Of a DNA stretch of 64,000 nucleotides, positions 51,665 through 60,524 are shown piece by piece. Both the position numbers and the translations under genes were made by a program. The DNA lies in contig NZ_BAABGY010000009.1 of NCBI RefSeq assembly GCF_039541815.1, positions 186,001-250,000 of the forward strand, in the 5' to 3' direction. Each line of letters starts with the position of its first letter. Position 1 is the first letter of the stretch. The notes beneath the pieces were generated by a model. It saw only the letters and a program-made list of their open reading frames with translations, was not told the origin of the DNA and did no database searches. This DNA comes from Flavisolibacter amylovorans. GTDB taxonomy: Bacteria; Bacteroidota; Bacteroidia; Chitinophagales; Chitinophagaceae.

Positions 51665-52549
51665 ATGAGCCGATTTACGATCCGTGACCTGGCAACGCTG
51701 AGCGGCATCCGGGAGCATACCATCCGCATCTGGGAGCAGCGCTATGCCCTCCTCCGGCCGGGCCGCACGGGAAGCAATGCCCGGCTGTACAGCATCGGGG
51801 ATCTGGAGCTGCTCCTGCAGGTGGCTGCGCTCAACCGGAACGGCTATCGCATCTCGCAGCTGGCGGCACTTTCGGTCCCCCACCGCAATGCCGCGCTGGC
51901 CGCGCTGCCCTACGACGAAGCCCGGCAGCTTGCCGTGCTCCATAACCTGCTCCTGTATTTCTACCGGTTCGATACCGCGGCCTTCGAAGCAGAGCTTTGT
52001 GGCGCGCTCGGGCGCTGGCCCTTCGAGGTGCTGCTCCCCGAGGTGCTGCTTCCCTTCCTGTTGCGCACGCGGCTCCTCTTTGGTGCTGCGCCGCCGGCAC
52101 AGGGATGGGCAGGGGTGCGGCTGCGGCAGCTGCTGCACTGGGCCATCGAATCGCTTCCGCCTGCCTCCGCGGCGCATGCGCCGGTGCTCCTTTTTTCCGG
52201 TGCCGATGGGTGCGCCGATCATCCACTTCTGTATGTGCAGTACCATCTGAAAAAGGCGGGGTGTCCGGTGTTGCCACTCGGCAGCCTGGCAGGCACGGCG
52301 GAGCTGGAAGCGGTGCTGTCCCGCAAGGTCCCCGACTTCCTGCTGACGGTGCTTCCCGCGAAGCCGGTGGCCACGCTGGCGCGGCTGTCGGCATTGCTGC
52401 TGCGGCTGGCACCCCGTGCGGAGCTGCTCGTACTGACCCCGGAACAGCACAAGGTGCCGCTCGAGCTGCCCTTGCGGGCGCTGTCGATGGAAGAAGCCCT
52501 GCGCACCCTCCTGGCGGCGCCTGCGGTGGCAGAGGGGGCTACCCGGTAG
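51665..52549 (+). CDS. MerR-type regulator with degenerate B12-binding-like C-terminus
   Basis: The 294-residue protein begins MSRFTIRDLATLSGIREHTIRIWEQRYALLRPGRTGSNARLYS, a clear MerR helix-turn-helix. Residues about 70-165 look like the helical B12-binding cap domain. The last part has the sheet/helix order of a cobalamin domain, including LLFSGADGCADHPLLYVQYHLKKAGC. The canonical ExxHxxG/DxHxxG motif of cobalamin-binding CarH/LitR proteins is not present there, so it may not bind B12. CarH-like proteins control carotenoid or light responses; the target here is unknown. It overlaps the convergent YitT gene by 11 bases at their 3' ends. Confidence 0.85.
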   Translation: MSRFTIRDLATLSGIREHTIRIWEQRYALLRPGRTGSNARLYSIGDLELLLQVAALNRNGYRISQLAALSVPHRNAALAALPYDEARQLAVLHNLLLYFYRFDTAAFEAELCGALGRWPFEVLLPEVLLPFLLRTRLLFGAAPPAQGWAGVRLRQLLHWAIESLPPASAAHAPVLLFSGADGCADHPLLYVQYHLKKAGCPVLPLGSLAGTAELEAVLSRKVPDFLLTVLPAKPVATLARLSALLLRLAPRAELLVLTPEQHKVPLELPLRALSMEEALRTLLAAPAVAEGATR

Positions 52550-53531
52550 GTCCGGCGCCTTTGATCTTTTTGAGGGGCATCTTCTTGACCATGCCGCCGT
52601 GGGTGTCGCGGATGGAATGCATCACGATAAAGGCGGTGCGGTCGATCCGTTCGATGGCATTGCGGAGGCGGCTCACCTCGAGGCGGCTCACCACGGTGAA
52701 GATGATGTCGGTGGTGGCGCTCGATTCACCACGCTTACCGATGCCGCGCTTGCCCTGGTAGATGGTGAGGCCGCGGCCGAGCTCGTTGCGGATCATGTCG
52801 GCGATCTGCCCGCTCTTGACGGAGATGATGGTGACGCCGGTAAACTCGTCGATCCCTTCGAGGATAAAGTCGACCGTCTTGGAGGCGGCGAGATAGGTGA
52901 GCACCGAGTAGAGCGCTGTTTCCACGGAGAGCAGCCAGGCGGCCACCGAGAAGATCACGATATTGAAGATAAGGATGAAGTCGCCCACGGAGAGGTGACT
53001 GCGCCGGGTGAGGTAGATGGCCAGGATCTCGGTGCCGTCGATCACCGCGCCGCCGCGGATGGTCATGCCGATGCCGGCGCCGAGGAAGAATCCCCCGAAT
53101 ACCGACACCAGGATCTTATCGTTGGTGACGGCCGGGTAGGGGATGAAGGTGACCGCGAGGGCGAGCAGTGTGATGGCGCCGATGCTGCGCAGGGAGAAGC
53201 CGCGCCCGATCTGCCGGAGGCCCAGCAGCAGGAAGGGGACGTTGATGCCGACGATGAGCAGCGCCAGCGGCAGGCCTGTTTCCCCGCTCGTGAGCAGCGA
53301 GATGCCCGTGACGCCGCCGTCGATAAAGCCGTTCTGGAGCAGGAATCCCTTGAGCCCGAAGCCGGCGGACAGCACGCCCAGCAGGATCTGGAATCCGTCC
53401 ACGGCCCGGTCGCGCCACTCGCGCCGCCGCTGCCGCCGTTCTTTGGCCGCGCGGATCGCTTCCGAGTTGCGGCCCCGGTCCGCCCCCTTGAACAGCTGTT
53501 GCAGCACCCTGCGGTGGAAGGATTCAGACAT
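52539..53531 (-). CDS. YitT family membrane protein (DUF161/DUF2179)
   Basis: The 330-residue product has a basic N-terminal extension (about 1-45), then five to six hydrophobic helices typical of YitT proteins (GFLLQNGFIDGGVTGISLL, LALLIVGINVPFLLLGLRQIG and so on). A C-terminal DUF2179 domain has FTGVTIISVKSGQIADMIRNELGRGLTIYQG. YitT proteins are thought to handle small solutes or act as regulators at the membrane; function is uncertain. The ATG at 53529-53531 is the natural start. Its stop lies inside the end of the convergent MerR gene. Confidence 0.88.
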   Translation of the reverse strand: MSESFHRRVLQQLFKGADRGRNSEAIRAAKERRQRRREWRDRAVDGFQILLGVLSAGFGLKGFLLQNGFIDGGVTGISLLTSGETGLPLALLIVGINVPFLLLGLRQIGRGFSLRSIGAITLLALAVTFIPYPAVTNDKILVSVFGGFFLGAGIGMTIRGGAVIDGTEILAIYLTRRSHLSVGDFILIFNIVIFSVAAWLLSVETALYSVLTYLAASKTVDFILEGIDEFTGVTIISVKSGQIADMIRNELGRGLTIYQGKRGIGKRGESSATTDIIFTVVSRLEVSRLRNAIERIDRTAFIVMHSIRDTHGGMVKKMPLKKIKGAGPTG

Positions 53532-53557
53532 GGGGTGAAGTTAGGGGGCTTTCGAGA

Positions 53558-53592
53558 AAGGTTTAGAAGGGTTCAGAAGGGTTCAGAAGGTT
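53558..53592. repeat. GGTTTAGAAGGGTTCAG word repeat upstream of yitT
   Basis: Bases 53558-53592 hold 'GGTTTAGAAGGGTTCAGAAGG' words, the family described at 17487 and 41043, in one orientation only. They occupy the 5' side of the YitT gene. Confidence 0.5.
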
Positions 53593-53603
53593 CGGAAAAC
53601 CAG

Positions 53604-53660
53604 CCCACGGCTTCAGCCGTGGGTTTTCGAGATGCACCAGCCCATGGCTTTAGCCATGGG
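53604..53660. repeat. Twin palindromes with a compensatory base change
   Basis: CCCACGGCTTCAGCCGTGGG (53604-53623) and CCCATGGCTTTAGCCATGGG (53641-53660) are two 9-bp hairpins 17 bases apart. They are identical except that the fifth stem pair changes from C-G to T-A on both sides, preserving pairing. The loop changes from TC to TT. The same stems flank GTTTT/AAAAC in the first copy. Confidence 0.75.
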
Positions 53661-53662
53661 AT

Positions 53663-53790
53663 CAAGGGAACAAGGGAACAAGGGAACAAGGGAACAAGGG
53701 AACAAGGGAACAAGGGAACAAGGAACAGGGAACAAGGGAACAAGGGAACAAGGAACAGGGAATACGGAACAAGGAATAACGAATATCGAA
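53663..53790. repeat. Tandem 9-base repeat (AAGGGAACA units)
   Basis: About eight near-perfect copies of AAGGGAACA lie at 53663-53725, followed by degenerating copies (AAGGAACAGGG) to about 53790. A related block near 53878-53902 has the inverted 'CCTTGTTCCTTGTTC', and a similar one is at 55959-55992. An open reading frame that reads through it in frame with the Nif3 gene is spurious. ATCTGAGATC words follow at 53811-53870. Confidence 0.75.
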
Positions 53791-53921
53791 GGGAGGGAAC
53801 CTCAAAATCTGAAATCCCAAATCTGAAATCCCAGATCCGCGATCCGAGATCCGCGATCCGAGATCCCTTCTGCTGTTCGATATTCCTTGTTCCTTGTTCT
53901 GCGGTTCTATACCTTCCGGCC

Positions 53922-55022
53922 ATGAAGATCCAGGACATCCTCTCCGTGCTGGAGCGCTTTGCGGCGCCCGAGCTCCAGGAAGACTACGACAATTCGGGCC
54001 TCCTCACCGGGCAGCGGGGCTGGGATTGTACCGGCGTGCTGTGTACCCTCGATGCTACGCCCGACGTGATCGCCGAGGCGAAGGAGCGGGGCTGCAACCT
54101 CGTGCTCGCGCACCATCCCATCGTGTTCAAGGGCCTCCGGCGGCTCAACGGGAAAGATTATATCGAGCAGACGATCATCGCGGCCATCAAAAATGACATC
54201 GCCATCTACGCCTGCCATACCAACCTCGACAACGTAGCCCTGGGCGTCGGCCACATCATGGCCCAAAAGCTCGGGCTGCAGCACACGCGCGTGCTGGCCC
54301 CGAAGCCGCGGCAGCTGCGCCGCCTCATCACCTTTGCGCCTATCGACAAGGCCGCCGAAGTGCGCGCCGCCATCTTCGCCGGCGGAGCGGGCCATATCGG
54401 CAATTACTCGGAGTGCAGCTTCAACACCGAGGGCACCGGCACCTTCAAGGCGGAGGAAGGCGCCGACCCCTATGTGGGCAATGTAGGGGAGCAGCACCAG
54501 GAGCGGGAGACCAAGATCGAGATCGTGTTCCCCTTTTACCTCGAGGACCAGGTGGTGAAGGCGCTCATCGCGGCGCACCCCTACGAAGAGGTGGCCTACG
54601 ACATCTTTACTATGGAGAACGTGCACTTCGGCATCGGGGCGGGCCTCATCGGGAAGCTGCCTGCGCCGGAGCCCGAGGAAGCCTTCCTGAGGCGCCTCAA
54701 GGCGGCCTTCGGGCTGGAGGTGATCCGGCATACGCCGCTCCGCGGAAGGCCGGTGGAAACGGTGGCCCTCTGCGGCGGGGCGGGCTCCTTCCTGACGAAG
54801 CGAGCCCTGGCGGCCGGCGCCGATGCCTATGTAACGGCCGACGTCAAGTACCACGAGTTCTTCGACGCCGAGGGACGCCTCGTGCTGGCCGACATCGGCC
54901 ACTGGGAGAGCGAGCAGTTCACGATCGACCTCCTCCATGACTTGGTAGCCGGGAAATTCCCTACCTTTGCCGTCCTTAAAACGTCGGTCCGCACCAACCC
55001 CCTGCGCTATTTTCTGGGCTGA
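53922..55022 (+). CDS. Nif3-like dinuclear metal-centre protein
   Basis: The 366-residue protein starts MKIQDILSVLERFAAPELQE, the family start. It has conserved metal-site residues: NLVLAHHPIVFKGLRRLNG (two His), YACHTNLDNV, VTADVKYHEFFDAE and ADIGHWESEQF. The length fits the Bacteroidota form with an inserted domain in the middle. Function is uncertain. The gene is followed 51 bases later by the zinc-ribbon protein, a pairing that is conserved in this phylum. The frame is open far upstream through repeats, but the ATG at 53922 is the natural start. Confidence 0.93.
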   Translation: MKIQDILSVLERFAAPELQEDYDNSGLLTGQRGWDCTGVLCTLDATPDVIAEAKERGCNLVLAHHPIVFKGLRRLNGKDYIEQTIIAAIKNDIAIYACHTNLDNVALGVGHIMAQKLGLQHTRVLAPKPRQLRRLITFAPIDKAAEVRAAIFAGGAGHIGNYSECSFNTEGTGTFKAEEGADPYVGNVGEQHQERETKIEIVFPFYLEDQVVKALIAAHPYEEVAYDIFTMENVHFGIGAGLIGKLPAPEPEEAFLRRLKAAFGLEVIRHTPLRGRPVETVALCGGAGSFLTKRALAAGADAYVTADVKYHEFFDAEGRLVLADIGHWESEQFTIDLLHDLVAGKFPTFAVLKTSVRTNPLRYFLG

Positions 55023-55073
55023 GGGAGGGGCGCCCGGCGCCTAATTCTGTAACATTAAACAGGACCCGCAATA

Positions 55074-55829
55074 ATGGCAAACGTAAAAGAATACTCGGTC
55101 GAAGAGAAGCTGGCCGCCCTGGTAAACCTCCAGAAGATCGATTCCAAGCTCGACGAGATCAAGATCCTCAAGGGTGAGCTGCCGATGGAAGTGGCCGACC
55201 TCGAAGACGAGATCCAGGGCCTGCATGCCCGCCAGCTCCGCATCGAAGAGGAGATCAACGGTATCACCGAGTTCATCAACCAGAAGCAGGAGGCCATCCA
55301 GACCGCCGAGGCGCTGGTGAAGAAATACGAGAAGGACTCCGAGAACGTGAAGAACAACCGCGAGTTCGAAGCCATCAACAAAGAGATCGAGATGCAGCAG
55401 CTCGAAGTGAAGCTCTGCGAAAAGCATATCAAGGACGCCAAGGAAGAGATCTCCGAGAAGGCCATCTCCCTCGACAAGGCCAAGAAGGCCATCGCCAACA
55501 AGGAAGGCCTGCTTTCCGGCAAGAAGGGCGAGCTCGAGAAGATCATCGCCACCACCGAGAAGGAAGAAACGGAATTCCTGGAGAGCGCCGGCAAGGCCCG
55601 CACCCAGGTGGATCAGCGCCTGCTCGCCTCTTACGAGAAGATCCGCTCCTCCTACCGCAACGGCCTCGCCGTGGTGCCGGTAGAGCGCGACGCCTGCGGC
55701 GGTTGCTTCTATGCCATCCCGCCCCAGAAGCAAAGCGAGATCAAGCAGCGCAAGAAGGTAATGGTGTGCGAGAACTGCGGCCGCATCCTCGTCGACAACG
55801 ACCTGAACGACGCCGTAGAAGCCAAGTAA
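55074..55829 (+). CDS. Coiled-coil protein with C-terminal C4 zinc ribbon
   Basis: The 251-residue product is a long alpha-helical coiled coil (about 10-185, Glu/Lys/Ala-rich) ending with ACGGCFYAIPPQKQSEIKQRKK, then VMVCENCGRIL. The four cysteines form a zinc ribbon. This family is conserved next to Nif3-like genes in Bacteroidota. It probably binds nucleic acid or a partner, but no reaction is known. A terminator follows at 55851. Confidence 0.9.
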   Translation: MANVKEYSVEEKLAALVNLQKIDSKLDEIKILKGELPMEVADLEDEIQGLHARQLRIEEEINGITEFINQKQEAIQTAEALVKKYEKDSENVKNNREFEAINKEIEMQQLEVKLCEKHIKDAKEEISEKAISLDKAKKAIANKEGLLSGKKGELEKIIATTEKEETEFLESAGKARTQVDQRLLASYEKIRSSYRNGLAVVPVERDACGGCFYAIPPQKQSEIKQRKKVMVCENCGRILVDNDLNDAVEAK

Positions 55830-55850
55830 GCAACTTAAGCGAAATAGTTG

Positions 55851-55881
55851 AAAAGCCCCGACGGAATCGTCGGGGCTTTTT
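55851..55881. terminator. Intrinsic terminator after the zinc-ribbon gene
   Basis: AAAAGCCCCGACG-GAAT-CGTCGGGGCTTTT, a perfect 13-bp stem with a T-run. Confidence 0.9.
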
Positions 55882-56495
55882 CGATCGCAGGTGTGTGATC
55901 GCGGATGTCAGCTCTTTTGGGGCGGAGCAGCCGCGAAGTGGCTCCTGGCATTGGGCAAACAAGGAACAGGGAATAATGAACAGGGAACACGGAAGTGGCG
56001 CTGTACTTCTTAACGGCAGTCAGCGCCTGCGAAGCGAACACCGGGGAGAAGGAACGCCGATAAAACGGGTTTGATACGATGAGCGCGGATGATTGCTTGC
56101 AGCGCTTCACCCTCAACGTTTGCTATACCAAGTTGCCGGTACGATTTTTCAGTACGGTAAAGCGTGCCGCACAGAAACGCCCCCTTATGCCGGCGTTTCG
56201 GCCGGCATCCCGGCAAGCTTCGCGTCGCCGTTACAAATAACCAATAGACAAAAAGACAATCCCTCCTTAGCGAAAACCTTAGCTCTTTCCGTGCCCTTGT
56301 CATCCTGAGCTTGCCGAAGGATCTTAGCGGTAAGAAAACCCTTCCTCTCCTCCAACTGCCTTGCCCATCTCCAAAAAGCAGCAGCAATCATTCCCCCATT
56401 ACCCCATTACCCCATCACCCCATTCGAATATACCGTTGCCACGGTATTGACAAAGGCCCCCGGCGCCGCTACTTTCGGTAGCTAAACCAACACAC
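55882..56495. repeat. 614-base gene-free stretch with many word repeats
   Basis: In order: GATC words (55882-55912), 'AGGAACAGGGAATAATGAACAGG' (55959-55992) and an imperfect 'GCCGGC ... GCCGGC' palindrome near 56180-56205. Then come 'ACCAATAGACAAAAAGAC' (56232-56260), 'CTTAGCGAAAACCTTAGC' (56264-56292), 'GTCATCCTGAGCTTGCCGAA' (56298-56330) and 'CCCATTACCCCATTACCC' words (56391-56427). No gene is credible; it also contains the PQQ-gene promoter area (TACTTTCGG at about 56470). Confidence 0.6.
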
Positions 56496-58454
56496 ATGCT
56501 ACGCTCCCTGCTTTCCCTCTGCCTGCTGCTCGTGCTGGGCAGCGCCTCGGCCGCCGACGGTCTGGGTACGCCACCCGAAAAGCAACTCTGGAAAAAGAAA
56601 TTCGCCGGCGCCGTCAAGTGGTTCCGGAGCACCGACGCCGGCATGGTGGTGGTGTGCACGGCTGATGCCCTCTACGGCATCGACCCCGCCACCGGTGAGG
56701 AGAAGTGGAAGAACGAAGGACTCCGCAACATCCAGGAAGACAACTACGACCCTATCGAGGCCTCGCCGATGATCGCCATCGTGGACCGCGGCATAAACCC
56801 CGCGCACATCGTCATCGACGTGTTCACCGGCAAGGTCATCATCGACTCGAAAGAGGCCGGCCTCGCCGCCGTGCAGAAGCGCTTCGCCGACCCGGACCTG
56901 CAGGGCCTTTTTTTCTACGGCACCAACAAACGCGGCAAGCCCATGATGTTGCTCGCCGACGCAGCCTCCGGCACCAAGCGCTGGGAAGCCGAGAAGATCT
57001 TCGACAAGGCAACCGAGCAGATCGTGGCTGCGCCCTATGCCGTGAGCAAGGACGCTTTTATGATCGCCACCACGAAGGGCGTGTACAAGATCTCGCTGGC
57101 CACGGGCGACGTGCTCTGGGAAACGAAGATGAAAAATGAGGCCGTGGAGCTGAAAGTGGCAAAGGGAGGGTTCAACATGTTCAAGAGCATGAACAAGACC
57201 GCTAATGCCAACGCCACTGCCACCAACGCGCGCTTCTTCGCGCTGCAGCAGCAGCCCGACCTGGTGTATTTCTACAGTAACGATCAGTTCACCGCCTTCC
57301 AGATCGCCGACGGCAAGGAAGCCTGGGAGCGCGTGAAGCTGAAATCGCCGGTGACCGACGTGCTCTACGACAGCCACGGACTCCTGCTCGCCACCGCCGA
57401 AAACGACGACGACGAGAAGCAGGGCAAGGGCATGTTCGGTAAGCTGGTGAAGGCTGCCACCGACAAGAACAAGGCCCGCCTCATGTGCCTCGACTATCGC
57501 AGCGGCAAGGAGCTCTGGAAAGATCATATCGGCATTGCCGGCGACGTGGTGTATTACAAGTATGCCGACGTCAATACCCTCATCCTCGCTACCGCCAACG
57601 AGAAGGGCCGCAACCGCATCGACGTCATCGATCTGAACGCGGGCAAGTCGAACCTGAAGAATCCATTCAAGGTGGACGGCGACATCCTCGACATCCGCAT
57701 GGTGCCGCAGGGCCTTCTCTACCGCACCACCGACGAGCTCAATATCCTCGACCTGAACACGTACAAGGATGCCTGGTCGAAGTCGCTGAAGTTCAAGACC
57801 GGCTCCATGGGCGTGGACAAGGACAACGATACGTATATCTACGGGGACGGGAAAGTATATCGCTTCGACAATGCGAAGGGCGACTATGAGCAGCTTTGCT
57901 CGGGCCTCGACTTCAGCGGCGGCGAGCGGCCGGCGAAGGCCGAGCTGCGCGCCAACGGCATCCTGTTCTCCGCCGAGCAGAACATGGTGCTCGTAGACTT
58001 CACGGGTAAGAAGCTGTACCAGGTATACAAGCGCGCGCCGGGCAAGAGCGCCGCCTCGCTCGTGTTCCTGAGCGCTATCGCCACCGTGAGCACCATGGCC
58101 ATGGCCCGCGAGTCGTTCACCTCCGGTTACGCCCGCGGCAAAGGAGCCACGAGCGCCGCCGAATACCACGAGCGCCAGGCCTCCAACTGGGGCGACCTTG
58201 CCACCGCCTCGTTCAAGGAGATGGGCAAGCGCTTCAAGGCCACCGCCGATGCCCAGGAATTCCTCTCGGTGCTCACCCGGACCTCCGACTCGGACGAGAG
58301 CGGCATCGGCATCGTGCTGCTCCGCAAAGACAACGGGCAGGAGGAAGGGGCCATCGTACTGCGCGACAAGAAGCCGGAGTACCAGCTCGACGGCGCCACG
58401 CACCGCGTTTTTTACAAAAGCGGGAGCGACGAGCTCACCGCCTACTCTTTCTAG
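56496..58454 (+). CDS. Exported PQQ-like beta-propeller protein
   Basis: The 652-residue product has a signal peptide (MLRSLLSLCLLLVLGSASA). Repeated segments each end in a Trp-containing blade, typical of PQQ/WD-type propellers: ALYGIDPATGEEKWKNEG, GTKRWEAEK, ISLATGDVLWETK, FQIADGKEAWERV, YRSGKELWKD and others. Blades occupy about 40-500. The last 150 residues are unusual, with a helical part (AASLVFLSAIATVSTMAMARES). It is probably exported to the periplasm or cell surface. No catalytic residues point to a dehydrogenase, so it may only bind. Confidence 0.8.
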   Translation: MLRSLLSLCLLLVLGSASAADGLGTPPEKQLWKKKFAGAVKWFRSTDAGMVVVCTADALYGIDPATGEEKWKNEGLRNIQEDNYDPIEASPMIAIVDRGINPAHIVIDVFTGKVIIDSKEAGLAAVQKRFADPDLQGLFFYGTNKRGKPMMLLADAASGTKRWEAEKIFDKATEQIVAAPYAVSKDAFMIATTKGVYKISLATGDVLWETKMKNEAVELKVAKGGFNMFKSMNKTANANATATNARFFALQQQPDLVYFYSNDQFTAFQIADGKEAWERVKLKSPVTDVLYDSHGLLLATAENDDDEKQGKGMFGKLVKAATDKNKARLMCLDYRSGKELWKDHIGIAGDVVYYKYADVNTLILATANEKGRNRIDVIDLNAGKSNLKNPFKVDGDILDIRMVPQGLLYRTTDELNILDLNTYKDAWSKSLKFKTGSMGVDKDNDTYIYGDGKVYRFDNAKGDYEQLCSGLDFSGGERPAKAELRANGILFSAEQNMVLVDFTGKKLYQVYKRAPGKSAASLVFLSAIATVSTMAMARESFTSGYARGKGATSAAEYHERQASNWGDLATASFKEMGKRFKATADAQEFLSVLTRTSDSDESGIGIVLLRKDNGQEEGAIVLRDKKPEYQLDGATHRVFYKSGSDELTAYSF

Positions 58455-58460
58455 AAGTTG

Positions 58461-58638
58461 TTTGAATTGATCGATGGGCTGGCTAGGCCGCAAGCGGCCT
58501 GTGTTACGCGACGACGCAGCGAGTGGCGGCGCAGCGAAGCTTGCAATGTGCTGAAAGTTATTCCTTGCATTTTATCGTCGCGCCGTCGCGTCGTTGCGCC
58601 GTCGCGTGCCGAGGCCGCTTGCGGCCGACCAATTCAAA
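58461..58638. repeat. About 178-base inverted repeat element directly after the PQQ gene
   Basis: The outer arms are TTTGAATTG (58461-58469) and CAATTCAAA (58630-58638). Inside, 'AGGCCGCAAGCGGCCT' (58484-58499) faces 'GAGGCCGCTTGCGGCC', and 'ACGCGACGACGCAGCG' faces the complementary 'CGTCGCGCCGTCGCGTCG'. The element begins 7 bases after the stop codon at 58452-58454. It has no coding capacity. Confidence 0.65.
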
Positions 58639-58702
58639 GTCTCCAGGAAAAGCATATTGATTCAAAAAGCCTTTAGGTTTCGCTGTTTTTGTTCTTTGGT
58701 AA

Positions 58703-58727
58703 GGGGCCGCCGCAAGGCGGCCTTCTT
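58703..58727. terminator. Weak intrinsic terminator
   Basis: GGGGCCGCC-GCAA-GGCGGCC followed by TTCTTG gives a 7-bp stem with a poor T-run. Its position suits termination after the PQQ gene. The stretch 58455-58862 otherwise contains only the inverted-repeat element and the recN promoter area (TTATTTTG at 58846-58853). Confidence 0.55.
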
Positions 58728-58862
58728 GCTGCCGAAAACCGCGGCGTTGCCCTGCGGGAACCAGGGCGGGTGCCGGCACCGCCGGCTTGCTAAAAAATTT
58801 GTCATTTTTTGGGCTTCGGGCGACGGGCGGTAGCGGCATTTTCCGTTATTTTGTTCACCCGT

Positions 58863-60524
58863 ATGCTTTCCCGACTTGCGATACAGAACTACGCCATCAT
58901 CGACCAGCTCGAGGTGGATTTCTCCCAGAACCTGAACATCATCACCGGTGAGACCGGCGCCGGCAAGTCCATCCTGCTGGGTGCGCTCGGCCTCATCCTG
59001 GGCCGCCGGGCCGATGCGGGCGCCCTGCTCCACCGCGACCGCAAATGCATCGTGGAAGGCTTCTTTTCCACCGACGCGCTCGACGCCGCTGTGCTGCAGT
59101 TCCTGCAGGAAGAGGAGCTCGATGTGCAGGAAGAGCTCGTGGTGCGCCGCGAGATCACGCCGGCGGGCAAGTCGCGCGCCTTCGTGAACGATACGCCGGT
59201 GAACCTGTCGCAACTCAATCAACTGAGCTCCCTGCTCGTGGACCTCCACCAGCAGTTCGATACCCTCGAGCTCGGCGAAAGCGACTTCCAGCGCCAGGTG
59301 CTCGATGCCCTCGCCGGTAACCGCGCCGGGCTCAAGGAGTATAAAGGCCTGTTTGTGCAGTGGCAGGAAGCGCGCCGCCGCCTCACGGCCCTCGAAGGAC
59401 AAAAGGAGCAGTTCGCCCGGGAATTCGACTACCACCAGTTCCAGTTCAACGAGCTCGACGAAGCCGGCTTCAAAGAAAACGAGCTCGAAGACCTCGACCA
59501 GCAGCTGAAGGTGCAAACGAATGCCGAAGGCATCAAGAATGCATTAAGCAAGGCCTATTACGAGATCGAGGAAAGCGAGACGCCGATGGTGCGCTGCCTG
59601 CGCAGCATCACGAACGGGCTCCAGCCCTTCCGCGACCTGCATCCCGACCTGCCCGCCCTCGTGCAGCGCATCGAGTCGGCCTACATCGAGCTGCAGGACA
59701 TTGCCGACGAGGTAGACCGCATCAACGGCCACGTCAACTCCGATCCGGCCACCATCGAGCAGATCAACGAGCGCCTCTCGCTCGGCTATAAATTACTGAA
59801 GAAGCACGGTGTGAAAACGACCGCCGAGCTCCTCGACATACGCAATGCGCTCGGCGGGAAACTCCAGGCCGTGCTCAACATCGACGATGCGATCGCCGCC
59901 GCGGCAAAGGAAGCAGAGGCATTGCACGGACGCGCGCTGGCGCTAGCGCAAAAGCTTTCTGCCGCGCGTAGCAAACAGGTGGCGCCCCTCGAGAAGAAGG
60001 TGAACGCCATGCTCGCACAGGTGGGCATGCCCAATGCACGGCTGCAGGTAGTTGTAAGTGCCGGCACAGGGCTGCAGGAAACGGGCATCGACGACATCGA
60101 GTTCCTCTTCGACGCCAACCGCTCCGGCCAGTTCCAGCCGCTGCGCAAAGTGGCGAGCGGGGGCGAATTGAGCCGCCTCATGCTGTGCATCAAGTCGCTC
60201 GTGGCCACCTCCATGGACCTGCCTACCCTCATCTTCGACGAGATCGATACCGGTATCTCCGGTGAGGCTGCCAAGCAGGTGGGCATCATCATGAAAGACC
60301 TCGCCGGCGCGCGCCAGGTGATCTGCATCACGCACCAGCCCCAGATCGCGGGCAAGGGCGACCGCCACTTCTTTGTCTATAAGTCCGTAAATGCGGATAC
60401 CGTAAAGACCTCGGTACGTATCCTCAACACCGACGAGCGGATCGTGGCCATCGCCAAAATGCTCAGCGGCGAGAAGCCCACGGCTGCGGCGCTCGAGAAC
60501 GCCCGGGAGATGGTGATGAATTGA
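58863..60524 (+). CDS. recN: DNA repair protein RecN
   Basis: The 553-residue protein is full length. It starts MLSRLAIQNYAIIDQLEVDFSQ and has Walker A ITGETGAGKSILLGAL. A long coiled coil occupies about 150-370, followed by the SMC-type signature VASGGELSRLMLCIKSLV and Walker B LIFDEIDTGISGEAAKQV with D-loop. RecN binds DNA ends and helps homologous repair. The ATG at 58863 is the family start; the longer frame upstream is not conserved. Word repeats follow the gene (60525-60700). Confidence 0.96.
   Translation: MLSRLAIQNYAIIDQLEVDFSQNLNIITGETGAGKSILLGALGLILGRRADAGALLHRDRKCIVEGFFSTDALDAAVLQFLQEEELDVQEELVVRREITPAGKSRAFVNDTPVNLSQLNQLSSLLVDLHQQFDTLELGESDFQRQVLDALAGNRAGLKEYKGLFVQWQEARRRLTALEGQKEQFAREFDYHQFQFNELDEAGFKENELEDLDQQLKVQTNAEGIKNALSKAYYEIEESETPMVRCLRSITNGLQPFRDLHPDLPALVQRIESAYIELQDIADEVDRINGHVNSDPATIEQINERLSLGYKLLKKHGVKTTAELLDIRNALGGKLQAVLNIDDAIAAAAKEAEALHGRALALAQKLSAARSKQVAPLEKKVNAMLAQVGMPNARLQVVVSAGTGLQETGIDDIEFLFDANRSGQFQPLRKVASGGELSRLMLCIKSLVATSMDLPTLIFDEIDTGISGEAAKQVGIIMKDLAGARQVICITHQPQIAGKGDRHFFVYKSVNADTVKTSVRILNTDERIVAIAKMLSGEKPTAAALENAREMVMN

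Noticed and set aside
53663..53790. Possible CRISPR array
   Set aside because: It is a 9-base tandem repeat without spacers.
52599..53921. N-terminal 441-codon extension of the Nif3 frame
   Set aside because: It is antisense to YitT and then runs through tandem repeats; the Nif3 family starts at 53922.
56499..58493. 664-codon minus-strand frame
   Set aside because: Antisense to the PQQ-like propeller gene.
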